Source: Chitinophagales bacterium (lineage in GTDB: Bacteria; Bacteroidota; Bacteroidia; Chitinophagales; BACL12). Taken from it: a stretch of DNA of 9,659 nt. This document shows, one piece after another, positions 1 to 7,692 of the stretch (positions are counted from its first letter, which is position 1; the number at the start of each line of letters is the position of its first letter). The DNA lies in contig JACMJP010000127.1 in assembly GCA_014380545.1 (NCBI GenBank), positions 1 to 9,659 of the forward strand, given 5' to 3'. The translations under genes and the position numbers were made by a program. Below the pieces are notes generated by a model. That model was not told the DNA's origin. It did not search any database and saw only the letters and a program-made list of their open reading frames with translations.

Positions 1-1493
1 AAGCCAAATTTTTTGTAGTTAGATTTAATGCAGATGGAATAATTGATGAAACATTTGGTATTAATGGGGTGGCTAAAACACCGGTTTTTGATGACAATGC
101 TTACAGTGGAAAAATTGTACTTCTTCCTGATGATAAAATATTAATAGGTTGTGCAGCAAAAAGTCCTGGTGGTAGTGAGGAGCGTTTAGCTTTTATCAGG
201 TTTACACCAAATGGTATTATGGACAGCACACTTAGCGGGGACGGAATTATTTATCCTTCATTCGATTCTCCATTTAATTATCATCCAAGGGACTTTATAG
301 TTCAGCCTGATGGAAAAATAATAGTAGCCGGTACAAGGTATTCTGTAGCTTTTTTTGCCAGGTTCAATACAGACTATAAAATAGATTCCACCTTTGGCCA
401 TGATGGAATTTTTAATGGCGATTATTCTTACCTACTGGATACTGTTAATTTCCTTCAGGCATTGTCTTTACTTGAAGATGGAAAAATACTTGCTATTGGT
501 ATTACCTTTTGTTGCCTTTCTAGAAATGTTGGCATTTTCAGGCTGAATCCGGACGGTAGTTTTGATGAAACATTTTCATCAAATGGATATTTTGAAATTG
601 CCTACAGCAGTGGAAATGATATTGCGTCAAACATTATTGTGCAGCCTGACGGGAAATATATTATATCAGCTATTTATCATCCTATAGTTGCATATGATAT
701 GCGCTGGATGCTCATCAGATTAAATGCAGACGGAACACTGGACGAAAGTTTTGGTTCCGGCGGAATCAAAACACTGGGCTTTAAAGATATTTCAGGGCTT
801 GGAGATGGAGGCGGTTACGAAATATTTTCAGGATTAGCAATAGCGCCCGATGGAAATTTAATGGCTGCATTATCAGATTTTGATGATTATACAAAAAGAG
901 ATATTGCATTATCAAAATTTATATTAAATGACATCCCCTGCGAAAACGCTCCCACTGGATTATTTGCAACAAACACTACTACTAATAAATCAAAACTTCA
1001 TTGGAGTGCTGATCCGGATGCAATTAAATATAAATTACAATATCGCCCATATGCATCTCTTATCTGGGTTTCATTAAATGCACCAAATAATTTAAAAATA
1101 CTTACGGGGCTTGCAGCAAATACAACTTATGAATATCGTGTGCGCAGTCTGTGCAGTACGGGTTTGTTAAGCCCATGGAGTAGCATTGAAGAATTTACAA
1201 CACTCCCGTTAAGAGAAAATGAAATAATTTCAGAGGGTAAAATTGAAATAAGTATTTACCCGAATCCAAACTCCGGAGCATTCATTTTACAGATTTCTGA
1301 ATTAATAGAAGAAGAAATTATTTATATCAATATAAAAAATATGCTGGGTGAGGAAATTTATTCTGAGCATATAAATACATCTCAATCAACTCATCAAATT
1401 AATTTAAATAAAAATATTACCAGCGGAATTTATCTGGTTGAATTAAAAACAGACGATAAAATTTATTCTCAGCAAATTATTATTTCAAATTAA
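1..1493 (+). CDS. T9SS-secreted delta-60 repeat protein with FN3-like domain, 5' partial
   Basis: The frame is open from base 3 to the TAA at 1491-1493 (496 visible codons), so the gene begins upstream. A GTG at 69 is only an internal Val codon, because the repeat motif RFNADGIIDETFG lies before it. Visible modules are five copies of the delta-60-type motif R(F/L)N.DG..D.TFG..G near nt 15-83, 195-260, 351-412, 531-593 and 709-776, spaced about 57-60 residues. A fibronectin III-like domain follows at nt 939-1212, with an LHW strand and the TYEYRVRSLC strand. A type A T9SS sorting domain spans nt 1245-1490, with the YPNPNSG motif, an NMLGEEIYS core and the terminal strand QQIIISN. Repeats of this kind are predicted to form beta-propeller-like folds. 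The product should be exported by Sec and T9SS, with the CTD cleaved at the surface. Its ligand is unknown. It lies 10 nt before the next gene and is probably co-transcribed with it. Confidence 0.9.
   Translation, partial: AKFFVVRFNADGIIDETFGINGVAKTPVFDDNAYSGKIVLLPDDKILIGCAAKSPGGSEERLAFIRFTPNGIMDSTLSGDGIIYPSFDSPFNYHPRDFIVQPDGKIIVAGTRYSVAFFARFNTDYKIDSTFGHDGIFNGDYSYLLDTVNFLQALSLLEDGKILAIGITFCCLSRNVGIFRLNPDGSFDETFSSNGYFEIAYSSGNDIASNIIVQPDGKYIISAIYHPIVAYDMRWMLIRLNADGTLDESFGSGGIKTLGFKDISGLGDGGGYEIFSGLAIAPDGNLMAALSDFDDYTKRDIALSKFILNDIPCENAPTGLFATNTTTNKSKLHWSADPDAIKYKLQYRPYASLIWVSLNAPNNLKILTGLAANTTYEYRVRSLCSTGLLSPWSSIEEFTTLPLRENEIISEGKIEISIYPNPNSGAFILQISELIEEEIIYINIKNMLGEEIYSEHINTSQSTHQINLNKNITSGIYLVELKTDDKIYSQQIIISN
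1293..1363 (+). repeat. CTD core shared at DNA level with the next two genes
   Basis: Bases 1293-1363 match 5167-5237 at 69 of 71 positions. The only differences are at 1325 and 1334, both in third codon positions. They encode the sorting-domain core from ISELIEEE to NMLGEEIYS. The homologous segment at 7425-7495 in the third gene is clearly related but more diverged. Flanking sequence is less similar, so the core looks like a recently copied or converted cassette. Confidence 0.85.
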
Positions 1494-1506
1494 AAACCTA
1501 ATTATG
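1491..1506 (+). promoter_or_regulatory. Intra-operon junction without Shine-Dalgarno
   Basis: TAA, ten bases, then ATG. The spacer is A/T-rich and has no GGAGG-like motif. This junction and the one at 5368-5384 share the pattern TAAAAA(C/T)CT...AT-ATGAAAAA, in keeping with duplicated gene ends and with Bacteroidota translation initiation, which often does without Shine-Dalgarno pairing. There is no room for a separate promoter, so transcription is probably continuous. Confidence 0.6.
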
Positions 1507-4500
1507 AAAAATCTATTTCTCTTTAGTTTCTCCATTTTTGTTCATCAATTATTAGTTGCGCAAATTATACCACCTGCTATTGAATGGCAGATTGCAATTG
1601 GCGGTACTGGTAGTGATGAGGTAGTATCCATCAAACAAACAAATGACGGAGGTTATATAGTAGGAGGAACCTCTAACTCTAACAGTTCTGTATATAAGTC
1701 AGAAAATAGTTTAGGTGAAAAAGATTACTGGATAGCAAAACTCGACAGTAACGGAAATATCGAATGGGAAAATACAATTGGCGGGGATGGTTCTGATGAA
1801 CTGACATTAATTGAACAAACTAATGATGGCGGATATATTGTTGGTGGAAACTCTCAATCAGGAATAAGTGGCGATAAATCAGAATCCTGTTGGGGCGACT
1901 ATGATTTTTGGGTTATAAAACTTGACAGCGAAGGAAACATTGAATGGGACAATACAATTGGTGGAAATTCTTATGATTTTTTATACTCAATACAACAAAC
2001 AGATGACGGCGGATATATTTTAGGAGGGGATACTCAATCCGGTATTTCAGGGGACAAAACAGAAGAAAATACAGGGATAGAGTCATGGCGAAGTGATTAT
2101 TGGGTTGTAAAACTTGACAATACCGGAAATATTGAATGGCAAAACACAATTGGCGGAAACAGGGAAGATTATCTGCGTTCAGCAGCTCAAACTCCTGATG
2201 GTGGATATATTTTAGGCGGATACTCTAAATCAGGCAGCTCAGGAGATAAAACCGAACCACAGTATGGATTCGATTGGTCGCATGATTACTGGATAATAAA
2301 AATTGATAATGCCGGTAATATTGAATGGCAGAATACATTGTCAGCTGGTAATGATGATTATCTCAAAATTGTACAGGCTTTACCGGATGGGAGATATTTT
2401 GTTGCGGGTAGTTCCAGGTCTCGTGAAGGTGGAGATAAATCTGAAGATAGAATAAATGAATATTCCGATATGTGGGTACTCTTGTTAGATGCATCCGGTA
2501 ATATTATATGGGACAATACAATTGGTACTAGTGGTACTGATGATATTGAATATGCCCAATATACTTCGGATGGTGGTTTCATTATCACCACTTCAGCAGC
2601 TTCAAGTATTTCTTATGATAAAACTGTAGCAGGTTATGGTTCATCAGATGGCTGGGTTATTAAACTTGATGAAAACGGAGATATTCAATGGCAGGATGCT
2701 TATGGGGGAACCAGTGGGGATGGAATATCTTATTTTCATGAAAATACAGACGGTAGCTACATTCTTGGTGGTTATTCATATTCTTCGGTTGGCGGAAATA
2801 AAACAGTTGATAATTTAGGAAGCAGCGATTATTGGATACTTAAACTTGCACCTGAAACATATACAATTTATTTTTTTGCTGATACAGATGGTGATGGTTA
2901 TGGTGACCCCGATGATGTGATTGAAAGTGAAACACAACCGGAAGGGTATATTGCTAACAATCTTGACTGTGATGATTCTAATGAGAATATCAATCCTTCA
3001 GCGATTGAAATATGTAATGATATTGACGATAACTGCGATGGAAATACTGACGAAGAGTTGCTTATAAATTATTATGCTGATATTGATAACGATGGTTTCG
3101 GAAATCCTTTGAACATATTAAATGATTGCTTTCCACCGTATGGTTATGTTTTAAATAATTACGATTGCGATGATGCGAATATAAATATCAATCCCGATGC
3201 AATAGAAATATGTAACCTGATTGATGATAACTGTGATGGAAAAATTGATGTCTTCAACCCTGAAGTTGAATGGCAGGTACAATATGGAGGAACTGATTAT
3301 GAATCTGCTGTTTCAATGGATAATACTTCGGACGGAGGATTTATTCTTACCGGCAGCACCAGCAGTTATAATGGAGATGTTACAGGACTGCATGGAGACC
3401 GTGATTATTGGTTAGTAAAATTAGATGAAAATGGCAGCCTTGAATGGCAACGTTGCTATGGAGGAAATTATGGTGATATACCCAGGAATGTTTTCCAAAA
3501 TTCAGAAGGTGGTTATATATTAACCGGATTTACATACTCAACTAATGGAGATGTTACAGGACTGCATGGGGAAGATGACTGCTGGGTAATAAAAACAGAT
3601 GAAGCAGGAAATATTCTTTGGAAGAAATGTTATGGAGGAACAAAAGGTGACTATGGAGATGCTGCAATTGAAACGTCAGACGGTAATTATTTAATTGCAG
3701 CAGAATCCTATTCAAAAAATATGGATGTCGTTTCTTCTAATTTAAAAAATGAGTTATGGATAATTAAAGTTGATCGTGATAATGGAGATATCATCTGGCA
3801 GCATACATATGGAAGTGATAAATACGATTATAATTCAAGAGTAATTGAAACTTCAGATCATCATTACCTCATTACCGGAAGTATTGCTGAAGCCAGTGGA
3901 GATGTTAGTTCGGAATTTCCGGGATCTTATGATGATGCCTGGTTTGTTTTAATTGACACTCTGGGAAATATTATTTGGGAAAATACTTATGGAGGATCAG
4001 TTACGGATATAATAAATGATGTAATACAAACAGATGATGGAGATTTTATAGCTGCAGGTTACACATCATCAAATGATTTCGATGTTTCAGGAAATCATGG
4101 AGACCGTGATTATTGGATATTAAAAATTGATAATACAGGTAATATCAAATGGCAAAAATGTATAGGTGGCCCGGATAGGGATGAAGCTCAATCTATATCT
4201 AAAACAATTGACGGAGGATTCATTATTGCGGGTTTTGCTTCCGACGCTGGTGGGGATGTAACAGAGAATTTCGGTAATTATGATCAATGGATAGTGAAAA
4301 TAAATGCTGAAGGCGAATTGTTATGGGAAAGAAGCTTTGCAAAACTTTCAGTACAATATACAACTGATATTGCATTTGATGTAGTTCAAACCACCGATAA
4401 AGGCTATGCATTCTGCGGTTATTTTGGATATGATGATAATGTAAAAACGAATTTTTCTCTTACCAAGGTTTATTCTGACAACATCATTTATTATGCAGAT

Positions 4501-5370
4501 CATGATAATGATGGATTTGGAAATATATTGGATGACTCTATTGCAATTACACCTCCATGCGGTTACGTTGCAAATAATTTAGACTGTGATGATACAAATG
4601 CTTTAGTAAATATATTAAATGCATCCATTACTCCTTCCGGTTCCACAACAATTTGCAACGGGAGCAATTTAATTTTAAATGCAACAACAGGAACAGGCTA
4701 CACTTATAAATGGTACAAGAACGGCATATTAGTTCCTCCAGCTACTTCCGCATCAATGATAATTACAAAAGCAGGAAACTATAAAGTTGAAATATCAAAT
4801 GGAACCTGTTCTGATATTTCTGAGGCAATAACTGTAACAGTCAATCCAAAACCAAATGCAACAATAAATAATGTTGATGTTACAAATGATATATGTGTGG
4901 ATGCAAGTATTAGATTAAAAGCAAACAGCGGAGCAGGTTTTTCTTATCAATGGTATAAAGGTGTTGTTGCATTAGCAGTAGCAACAAGTAATATTTATTT
5001 TGCAACAACAATCGGAAATTATAAAGTAAAAATTACAAATAGTTTTGGCTGCGAAAAAGTTTCCGCAGCATATTCAATTATTAATTCATGCAAATTAAGT
5101 GATGATGAAACTGATTTATTATTTAATATATATCCAAATCCTAACTCAGGCGAATTCACTTTACAAATTTCTGAATTAATAGAAGAAGAAATTATTTACA
5201 TCAATATTAAAAATATGCTGGGTGAGGAAATTTATTCCGAAAACATTTCATTAAATTTTGAAACGGATCATCATATTAATTTGAATAAAAATATTGCAGC
5301 AGGAATGTATATTATTGAAATTTCAACTGCAGATGAAATATTTACACGCCAAATTATTATTTCAAAGTAA
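1504..5370 (+). CDS. Large T9SS surface protein: two seven-repeat propeller blocks, MopE-type modules, Ig-like domains, type A CTD
   Basis: ATG at 1504 opens a Sec signal peptide (MKN, hydrophobic core, LLVAQ; cleavage near residue 19-20). Residues 26-450 hold seven repeats starting at 26, 86, 146, 210, 273, 334 and 394. Each has the pattern IEWQ..IGG..D....QT.DGGYI.GG.S, a GDK.E stretch, then DYW..KLD..GN. Residues 458-517 and 523-582 are two full MopE-type metal-binding modules (DTDGDGYGD, then LDCDD, then EICN.IDDNCDG). Residues 588-990 hold seven more repeats, starting at 588, 646, 704, 763, 823, 881 and 939, with a GDV.G.HG variant. Residues 996-1037 are a half module. Two Ig-like domains span about 1040-1115 and 1119-1193, each with a Cys pair. 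The type A T9SS CTD begins near 1207. The likely role is a surface-displayed binding protein, possibly Ca2+-stabilised through the Asp-rich modules. That role is inferred from domains only; no catalytic motif was seen. Confidence 0.93.
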   Translation: MKNLFLFSFSIFVHQLLVAQIIPPAIEWQIAIGGTGSDEVVSIKQTNDGGYIVGGTSNSNSSVYKSENSLGEKDYWIAKLDSNGNIEWENTIGGDGSDELTLIEQTNDGGYIVGGNSQSGISGDKSESCWGDYDFWVIKLDSEGNIEWDNTIGGNSYDFLYSIQQTDDGGYILGGDTQSGISGDKTEENTGIESWRSDYWVVKLDNTGNIEWQNTIGGNREDYLRSAAQTPDGGYILGGYSKSGSSGDKTEPQYGFDWSHDYWIIKIDNAGNIEWQNTLSAGNDDYLKIVQALPDGRYFVAGSSRSREGGDKSEDRINEYSDMWVLLLDASGNIIWDNTIGTSGTDDIEYAQYTSDGGFIITTSAASSISYDKTVAGYGSSDGWVIKLDENGDIQWQDAYGGTSGDGISYFHENTDGSYILGGYSYSSVGGNKTVDNLGSSDYWILKLAPETYTIYFFADTDGDGYGDPDDVIESETQPEGYIANNLDCDDSNENINPSAIEICNDIDDNCDGNTDEELLINYYADIDNDGFGNPLNILNDCFPPYGYVLNNYDCDDANININPDAIEICNLIDDNCDGKIDVFNPEVEWQVQYGGTDYESAVSMDNTSDGGFILTGSTSSYNGDVTGLHGDRDYWLVKLDENGSLEWQRCYGGNYGDIPRNVFQNSEGGYILTGFTYSTNGDVTGLHGEDDCWVIKTDEAGNILWKKCYGGTKGDYGDAAIETSDGNYLIAAESYSKNMDVVSSNLKNELWIIKVDRDNGDIIWQHTYGSDKYDYNSRVIETSDHHYLITGSIAEASGDVSSEFPGSYDDAWFVLIDTLGNIIWENTYGGSVTDIINDVIQTDDGDFIAAGYTSSNDFDVSGNHGDRDYWILKIDNTGNIKWQKCIGGPDRDEAQSISKTIDGGFIIAGFASDAGGDVTENFGNYDQWIVKINAEGELLWERSFAKLSVQYTTDIAFDVVQTTDKGYAFCGYFGYDDNVKTNFSLTKVYSDNIIYYADHDNDGFGNILDDSIAITPPCGYVANNLDCDDTNALVNILNASITPSGSTTICNGSNLILNATTGTGYTYKWYKNGILVPPATSASMIITKAGNYKVEISNGTCSDISEAITVTVNPKPNATINNVDVTNDICVDASIRLKANSGAGFSYQWYKGVVALAVATSNIYFATTIGNYKVKITNSFGCEKVSAAYSIINSCKLSDDETDLLFNIYPNPNSGEFTLQISELIEEEIIYINIKNMLGEEIYSENISLNFETDHHINLNKNIAAGMYIIEISTADEIFTRQIIISK
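1579..2850 (+). repeat. First seven-repeat propeller block of the 1288-aa gene (GDK type)
   Basis: Seven in-frame repeats begin at nt 1579, 1759, 1939, 2131, 2320, 2503 and 2683, marked by the I-x-W codons. The spacing is 180-192 nt. The unit is strand IEWQ, then IGG, QT.DGGYI.GG, GDK.E, and closing DYW..KLD..GN. Exactly seven units fit a seven-bladed beta-propeller; this is an inference from repeat count and beta-type sequence. The unit resembles no catalytic family that I recognise. Confidence 0.85.
2875..3249 (+). other. Tandem pair of MopE-type metal-binding modules
   Basis: Two consecutive ~60-residue modules each contain D.D.DG(Y/F)G(D/N)P, then NN(L/Y)DCDD.N..INP.AIEIC, then N.IDDNCDG. 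This matches the family annotated as putative metal-binding motif / Cu-binding MopE (Pfam PF11617). The Asp-dense DTDGDGYGD loop looks like Ca2+ co-ordination, and the two Cys per module could form a disulfide. Which metal is bound cannot be told from sequence. The pair links the two propeller blocks. Confidence 0.8.
3265..4470 (+). repeat. Second seven-repeat propeller block of the 1288-aa gene (GDV type)
   Basis: Seven units begin at nt 3265, 3439, 3613, 3790, 3970, 4144 and 4318, spaced 174-180 nt. The signature differs from the first block: NGDVTG.HG.RDYW replaces the SGDK.E motif. This is the same subtype as in the downstream gene. Two stretches are identical at DNA level between repeats (27 nt and 21 nt), pointing to recent unit duplication or conversion. 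Confidence 0.85.
3369..3569 (+). repeat. Exact 27-nt direct repeat inside adjacent propeller units
   Basis: Bases 3369-3395 and 3543-3569 are identical over 27 nt, 174 nt apart, which is exactly one 58-codon repeat unit. They encode NGDVTGLHG. A further 21-nt identity, 3391-3411 with 4096-4116 (HGDRDYW), links units 1 and 5 of the same block. Identity that includes third codon positions suggests recent duplication or conversion rather than protein-level constraint alone. Confidence 0.85.
5167..5237 (+). repeat. CTD core, second copy
   Basis: This is the partner of 1293-1363. It contains exact matches of 32 nt (5167-5198) and 29 nt (5209-5237). It lies in the type A T9SS sorting domain of the 1288-aa protein. 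Confidence 0.85.
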
Positions 5371-5381
5371 AAATCTGAGAT

Positions 5382-7625
5382 ATGAAAAACTTTTATTCAA
5401 TTATTATTTCCCTCTTTATTTATCAAATGATATTCTTGTATTGCAGGCAGGCAAGTGCTCAAACAGCTCCTGAAATTGAATGGCAAAAGTCTTTGGGTGG
5501 AACAAACAGTGAAATGGCTTTTGCAGTCACATTAACTGGTGATGGTGGATTTGTTATCTGCGGAGAAACATATTCAAATAATGCTGATGTAAGCGGATTG
5601 CACAGCTTCGGCTATTCTGACGGATGGGTTGTAAAAATAGACAGCATGGGTAATATTGAATGGCAGCATGCTATTGGGGGAACAAATAATGACTGGTTTT
5701 ATGATATTAAAACAACTCCTGATAATGGGTTTATAGTAGTTGGCTTCACCAAATCAAACGATGGAGATATAAGCGGGAATCATGGTGGTCAGGATGTATT
5801 GGCAGTTAAGTTAGACAGTACAGGAAATATTGTATGGCAAAAATGTTATGGTGGAACTCTTGATGATGTGGCAACTTCAGTTCTATTGACTTCGGAGGAG
5901 GGATTTGTTTTCACTGGTTATGCCAGATCTGAAGATGGTGATGTAATTTCAACAGCACCGTTTACAAATTTCTGGACTGTAAAATTAAATAGTGATGGTG
6001 AAATTGTTTGGCAAACAACAAACGGAACCACATTAGATGATGAAGCACAGTCCATTGCCCACTCTGCAGATAATGGATACATTGCTATTGGACAAAGGCA
6101 AAGTGGGGATTGGTATACAGCCTATATTACGCAGCTTGACAGCTCAGGCAATGTTGTGTGGGAAGGAGATATTGATAATAATGATTTTGCATTTGATTTA
6201 GTGGCAGCAGATACAGGTTTTGTTATAACCGGAAGCAATGAGCCTCCTTCCTCAATGGGTGAACAATTTACAGTTATTCTAATTAACAGCATAGGAGAAG
6301 AAGGAGCAGTTTACGAATATGGAGGCAACAGCTATCATGATGAGAGAGGCATGGCAATTATATCCTGCCCCGATGGAAATTATATTTCTGCAGGATTTAC
6401 CGGCTCAGATGATGGAGACATTTCATTCAATTTTGGGAATGGAGATGCATGGATAATTAATACAAATGCAGAAGGTACTCTATTGTGGGAAAAAACTTAC
6501 GGCGGTTCTGAATCTGAGGTCATCAATGATATACAATTAATTTCCGAAGGCAATTATATAGCGGTTGGTTATTCCGATTCTAATGATGGTGATGTAAGCG
6601 GCAACCACGGACATCGGGATATTTGGGTTCTGCGATTATCTGAAGATGCGCCTTGTATTCCAAATACCTTTTATGCAGATGTAGACGAAGATGGATATGG
6701 CGATCCTTTATCCAATACACTAGTATGTGAAGCACCGGAGGGATATGTAATAAACATATTAGATTGCGATGATACAAATCATCTTATCAACCCTGAGGGT
6801 TTTGAATCATGTAATGATATTGATGACGATTGCAATGGTTTAATTGATGATACACCTCCACTACATGCAGCATTTTTTGTATATGGATTTTCAAATGTTT
6901 GTAAACCCGGATATATCGTCCTGACAGTAATTGGATGGACTGATGGATATACTTATACATGGAAGAGAAACGGAGAATATATTCCTGGTGCTTCGGGGTC
7001 AGCAGGAGTGTATTTGCATAAAAAAACAGGATATTATCAGTTAGAAGTAACAAATGGAACCTGTTCTGATCTTTCTGATTCAATTTTCGTGCGTTCACTT
7101 TCAAGACCTGAAATATTTATTAATGTAGTTACTGACCCAGATATCTGTGAAACAGGTTTGGCAATTTTACATGCAACTTCCGGCATTGGTTACAGCTATC
7201 AATGGCTATTAAATGGTGATGAAATTGAAGGGGCAACAGAGCAAAATATTACTGCAACTGAAGTGGGGAGGTATAAAGTTTTTGTTGTTGACACTTTCGG
7301 GTGCGAGAATAAATCAAATGCCAAAAATATTTTTTCTTCCTGCCGATTTGCAGAAGATAATCTGAACGCAGCACAAATCTTCACTATATATCCAAATCCA
7401 AACTCCGGAGAATTCACTTTGCATATTTCTGAATTAATTGATGAAGAAATTATTTTCATTAGTATTAAAAATATGCTGGGTTCGGCAATTTATTCTGAGC
7501 AGATAAATTCATCTGAATTAAATCATCAAATTAATTTAGATAAAAACATTGCTGAAGGAATCTATGTAGTTGAAGTTTCAACAGCAGATAAAATATTTGC
7601 ACAACAAATTATTATTTCAAAATAA
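5382..7625 (+). CDS. T9SS surface protein: seven-repeat propeller, MopE-type module, two Ig-like domains, type A CTD
   Basis: ATG at 5382 lies 11 nt after the previous stop and opens a signal peptide ending ASAQ (cleavage near residue 26-27). Seven repeats start near residues 32, 92, 150, 208, 258, 308 and 367. The first three and the last match the second propeller of the preceding gene (SNDGDVSG.HG, then D.WV.K.D..GNIEWQ). Repeats 5 and 6 are shortened to 50-60 residues and lack the GDV signature; repeat 6 also lacks the Trp. One complete MopE-type module spans about 429-489 (YADVDEDGYGDP, LDCDD, SCNDIDDDCNG). Two Ig-like domains with Cys pairs span about 495-570 and 573-655. The type A T9SS CTD runs from 667 to 747, with YPNPNSG and terminal QQIIISK. 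The layout equals residues 588-1288 of the upstream protein, so it is a tandem paralogue. It is expected on the cell surface; its binding partner is unknown. It appears to be the last gene of the operon. Confidence 0.93.
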   Translation: MKNFYSIIISLFIYQMIFLYCRQASAQTAPEIEWQKSLGGTNSEMAFAVTLTGDGGFVICGETYSNNADVSGLHSFGYSDGWVVKIDSMGNIEWQHAIGGTNNDWFYDIKTTPDNGFIVVGFTKSNDGDISGNHGGQDVLAVKLDSTGNIVWQKCYGGTLDDVATSVLLTSEEGFVFTGYARSEDGDVISTAPFTNFWTVKLNSDGEIVWQTTNGTTLDDEAQSIAHSADNGYIAIGQRQSGDWYTAYITQLDSSGNVVWEGDIDNNDFAFDLVAADTGFVITGSNEPPSSMGEQFTVILINSIGEEGAVYEYGGNSYHDERGMAIISCPDGNYISAGFTGSDDGDISFNFGNGDAWIINTNAEGTLLWEKTYGGSESEVINDIQLISEGNYIAVGYSDSNDGDVSGNHGHRDIWVLRLSEDAPCIPNTFYADVDEDGYGDPLSNTLVCEAPEGYVINILDCDDTNHLINPEGFESCNDIDDDCNGLIDDTPPLHAAFFVYGFSNVCKPGYIVLTVIGWTDGYTYTWKRNGEYIPGASGSAGVYLHKKTGYYQLEVTNGTCSDLSDSIFVRSLSRPEIFINVVTDPDICETGLAILHATSGIGYSYQWLLNGDEIEGATEQNITATEVGRYKVFVVDTFGCENKSNAKNIFSSCRFAEDNLNAAQIFTIYPNPNSGEFTLHISELIDEEIIFISIKNMLGSAIYSEQINSSELNHQINLDKNIAEGIYVVEVSTADKIFAQQIIISK
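5475..6640 (+). repeat. Seven-repeat propeller block of the 747-aa gene (GDV type)
   Basis: Repeats begin near nt 5475, 5655, 5829, 6003, 6153, 6303 and 6480. Units 1-3 and 7 carry the GD(V/I)SG or GDV signature, while 5 and 6 are short and degenerate. The block is still countable as seven, matching the two blocks in the preceding gene. Confidence 0.75.
6666..6849 (+). other. Single complete MopE-type metal-binding module
   Basis: It carries YADVDEDGYGDP, ILDCDD, then ESCNDIDDDCNGLIDD in the 747-aa protein, placed between its propeller and the Ig-like domains. All parts of the module are present, unlike the copy at the equivalent place in the upstream gene (4489-4612). Confidence 0.8.
7425..7495 (+). 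repeat. CTD core, third and more diverged copy
   Basis: It aligns without gaps to the other two copies and encodes ISELIDEEIIFISIKNMLG. Substitutions cluster at the first Glu run and after the Leu-Gly pair (SAIYSE instead of EEIYSE). It lies in the sorting domain of the 747-aa protein. Confidence 0.8.
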
Positions 7626-7692
7626 AACAAGAACAGAGAATTATAAACTAACTGAAAAAATAATTTAACTTAGCTTCCACTTAATAGAAATT

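Noticed and set aside
69..71. GTG as a start codon of the first gene
   Set aside because: The frame is open to the window edge and a complete delta-60 motif lies before it, so the codon is internal.
1579..2850. Regular ~180-nt periodicity as a CRISPR or satellite array
   Set aside because: The period is a whole number of codons, units diverge at silent sites, and the translated repeat is well conserved; it is a protein repeat.
2875..3249. Assigning copper binding from the MopE family name
   Set aside because: The Asp-rich loops look more like Ca2+ sites, and the family name alone does not establish the metal.
5442..5444. Cys21 of the 747-aa protein as a lipoprotein lipobox
   Set aside because: The residue before Cys is Tyr (IFLYC), which does not fit a lipobox; a standard cleavage near ASAQ fits better.
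6787..7104. 105-codon minus-strand frame and similar frames opposite the operon genes
   Set aside because: Their products have no recognisable domain, and the plus strand there encodes clear MopE and Ig-like modules.
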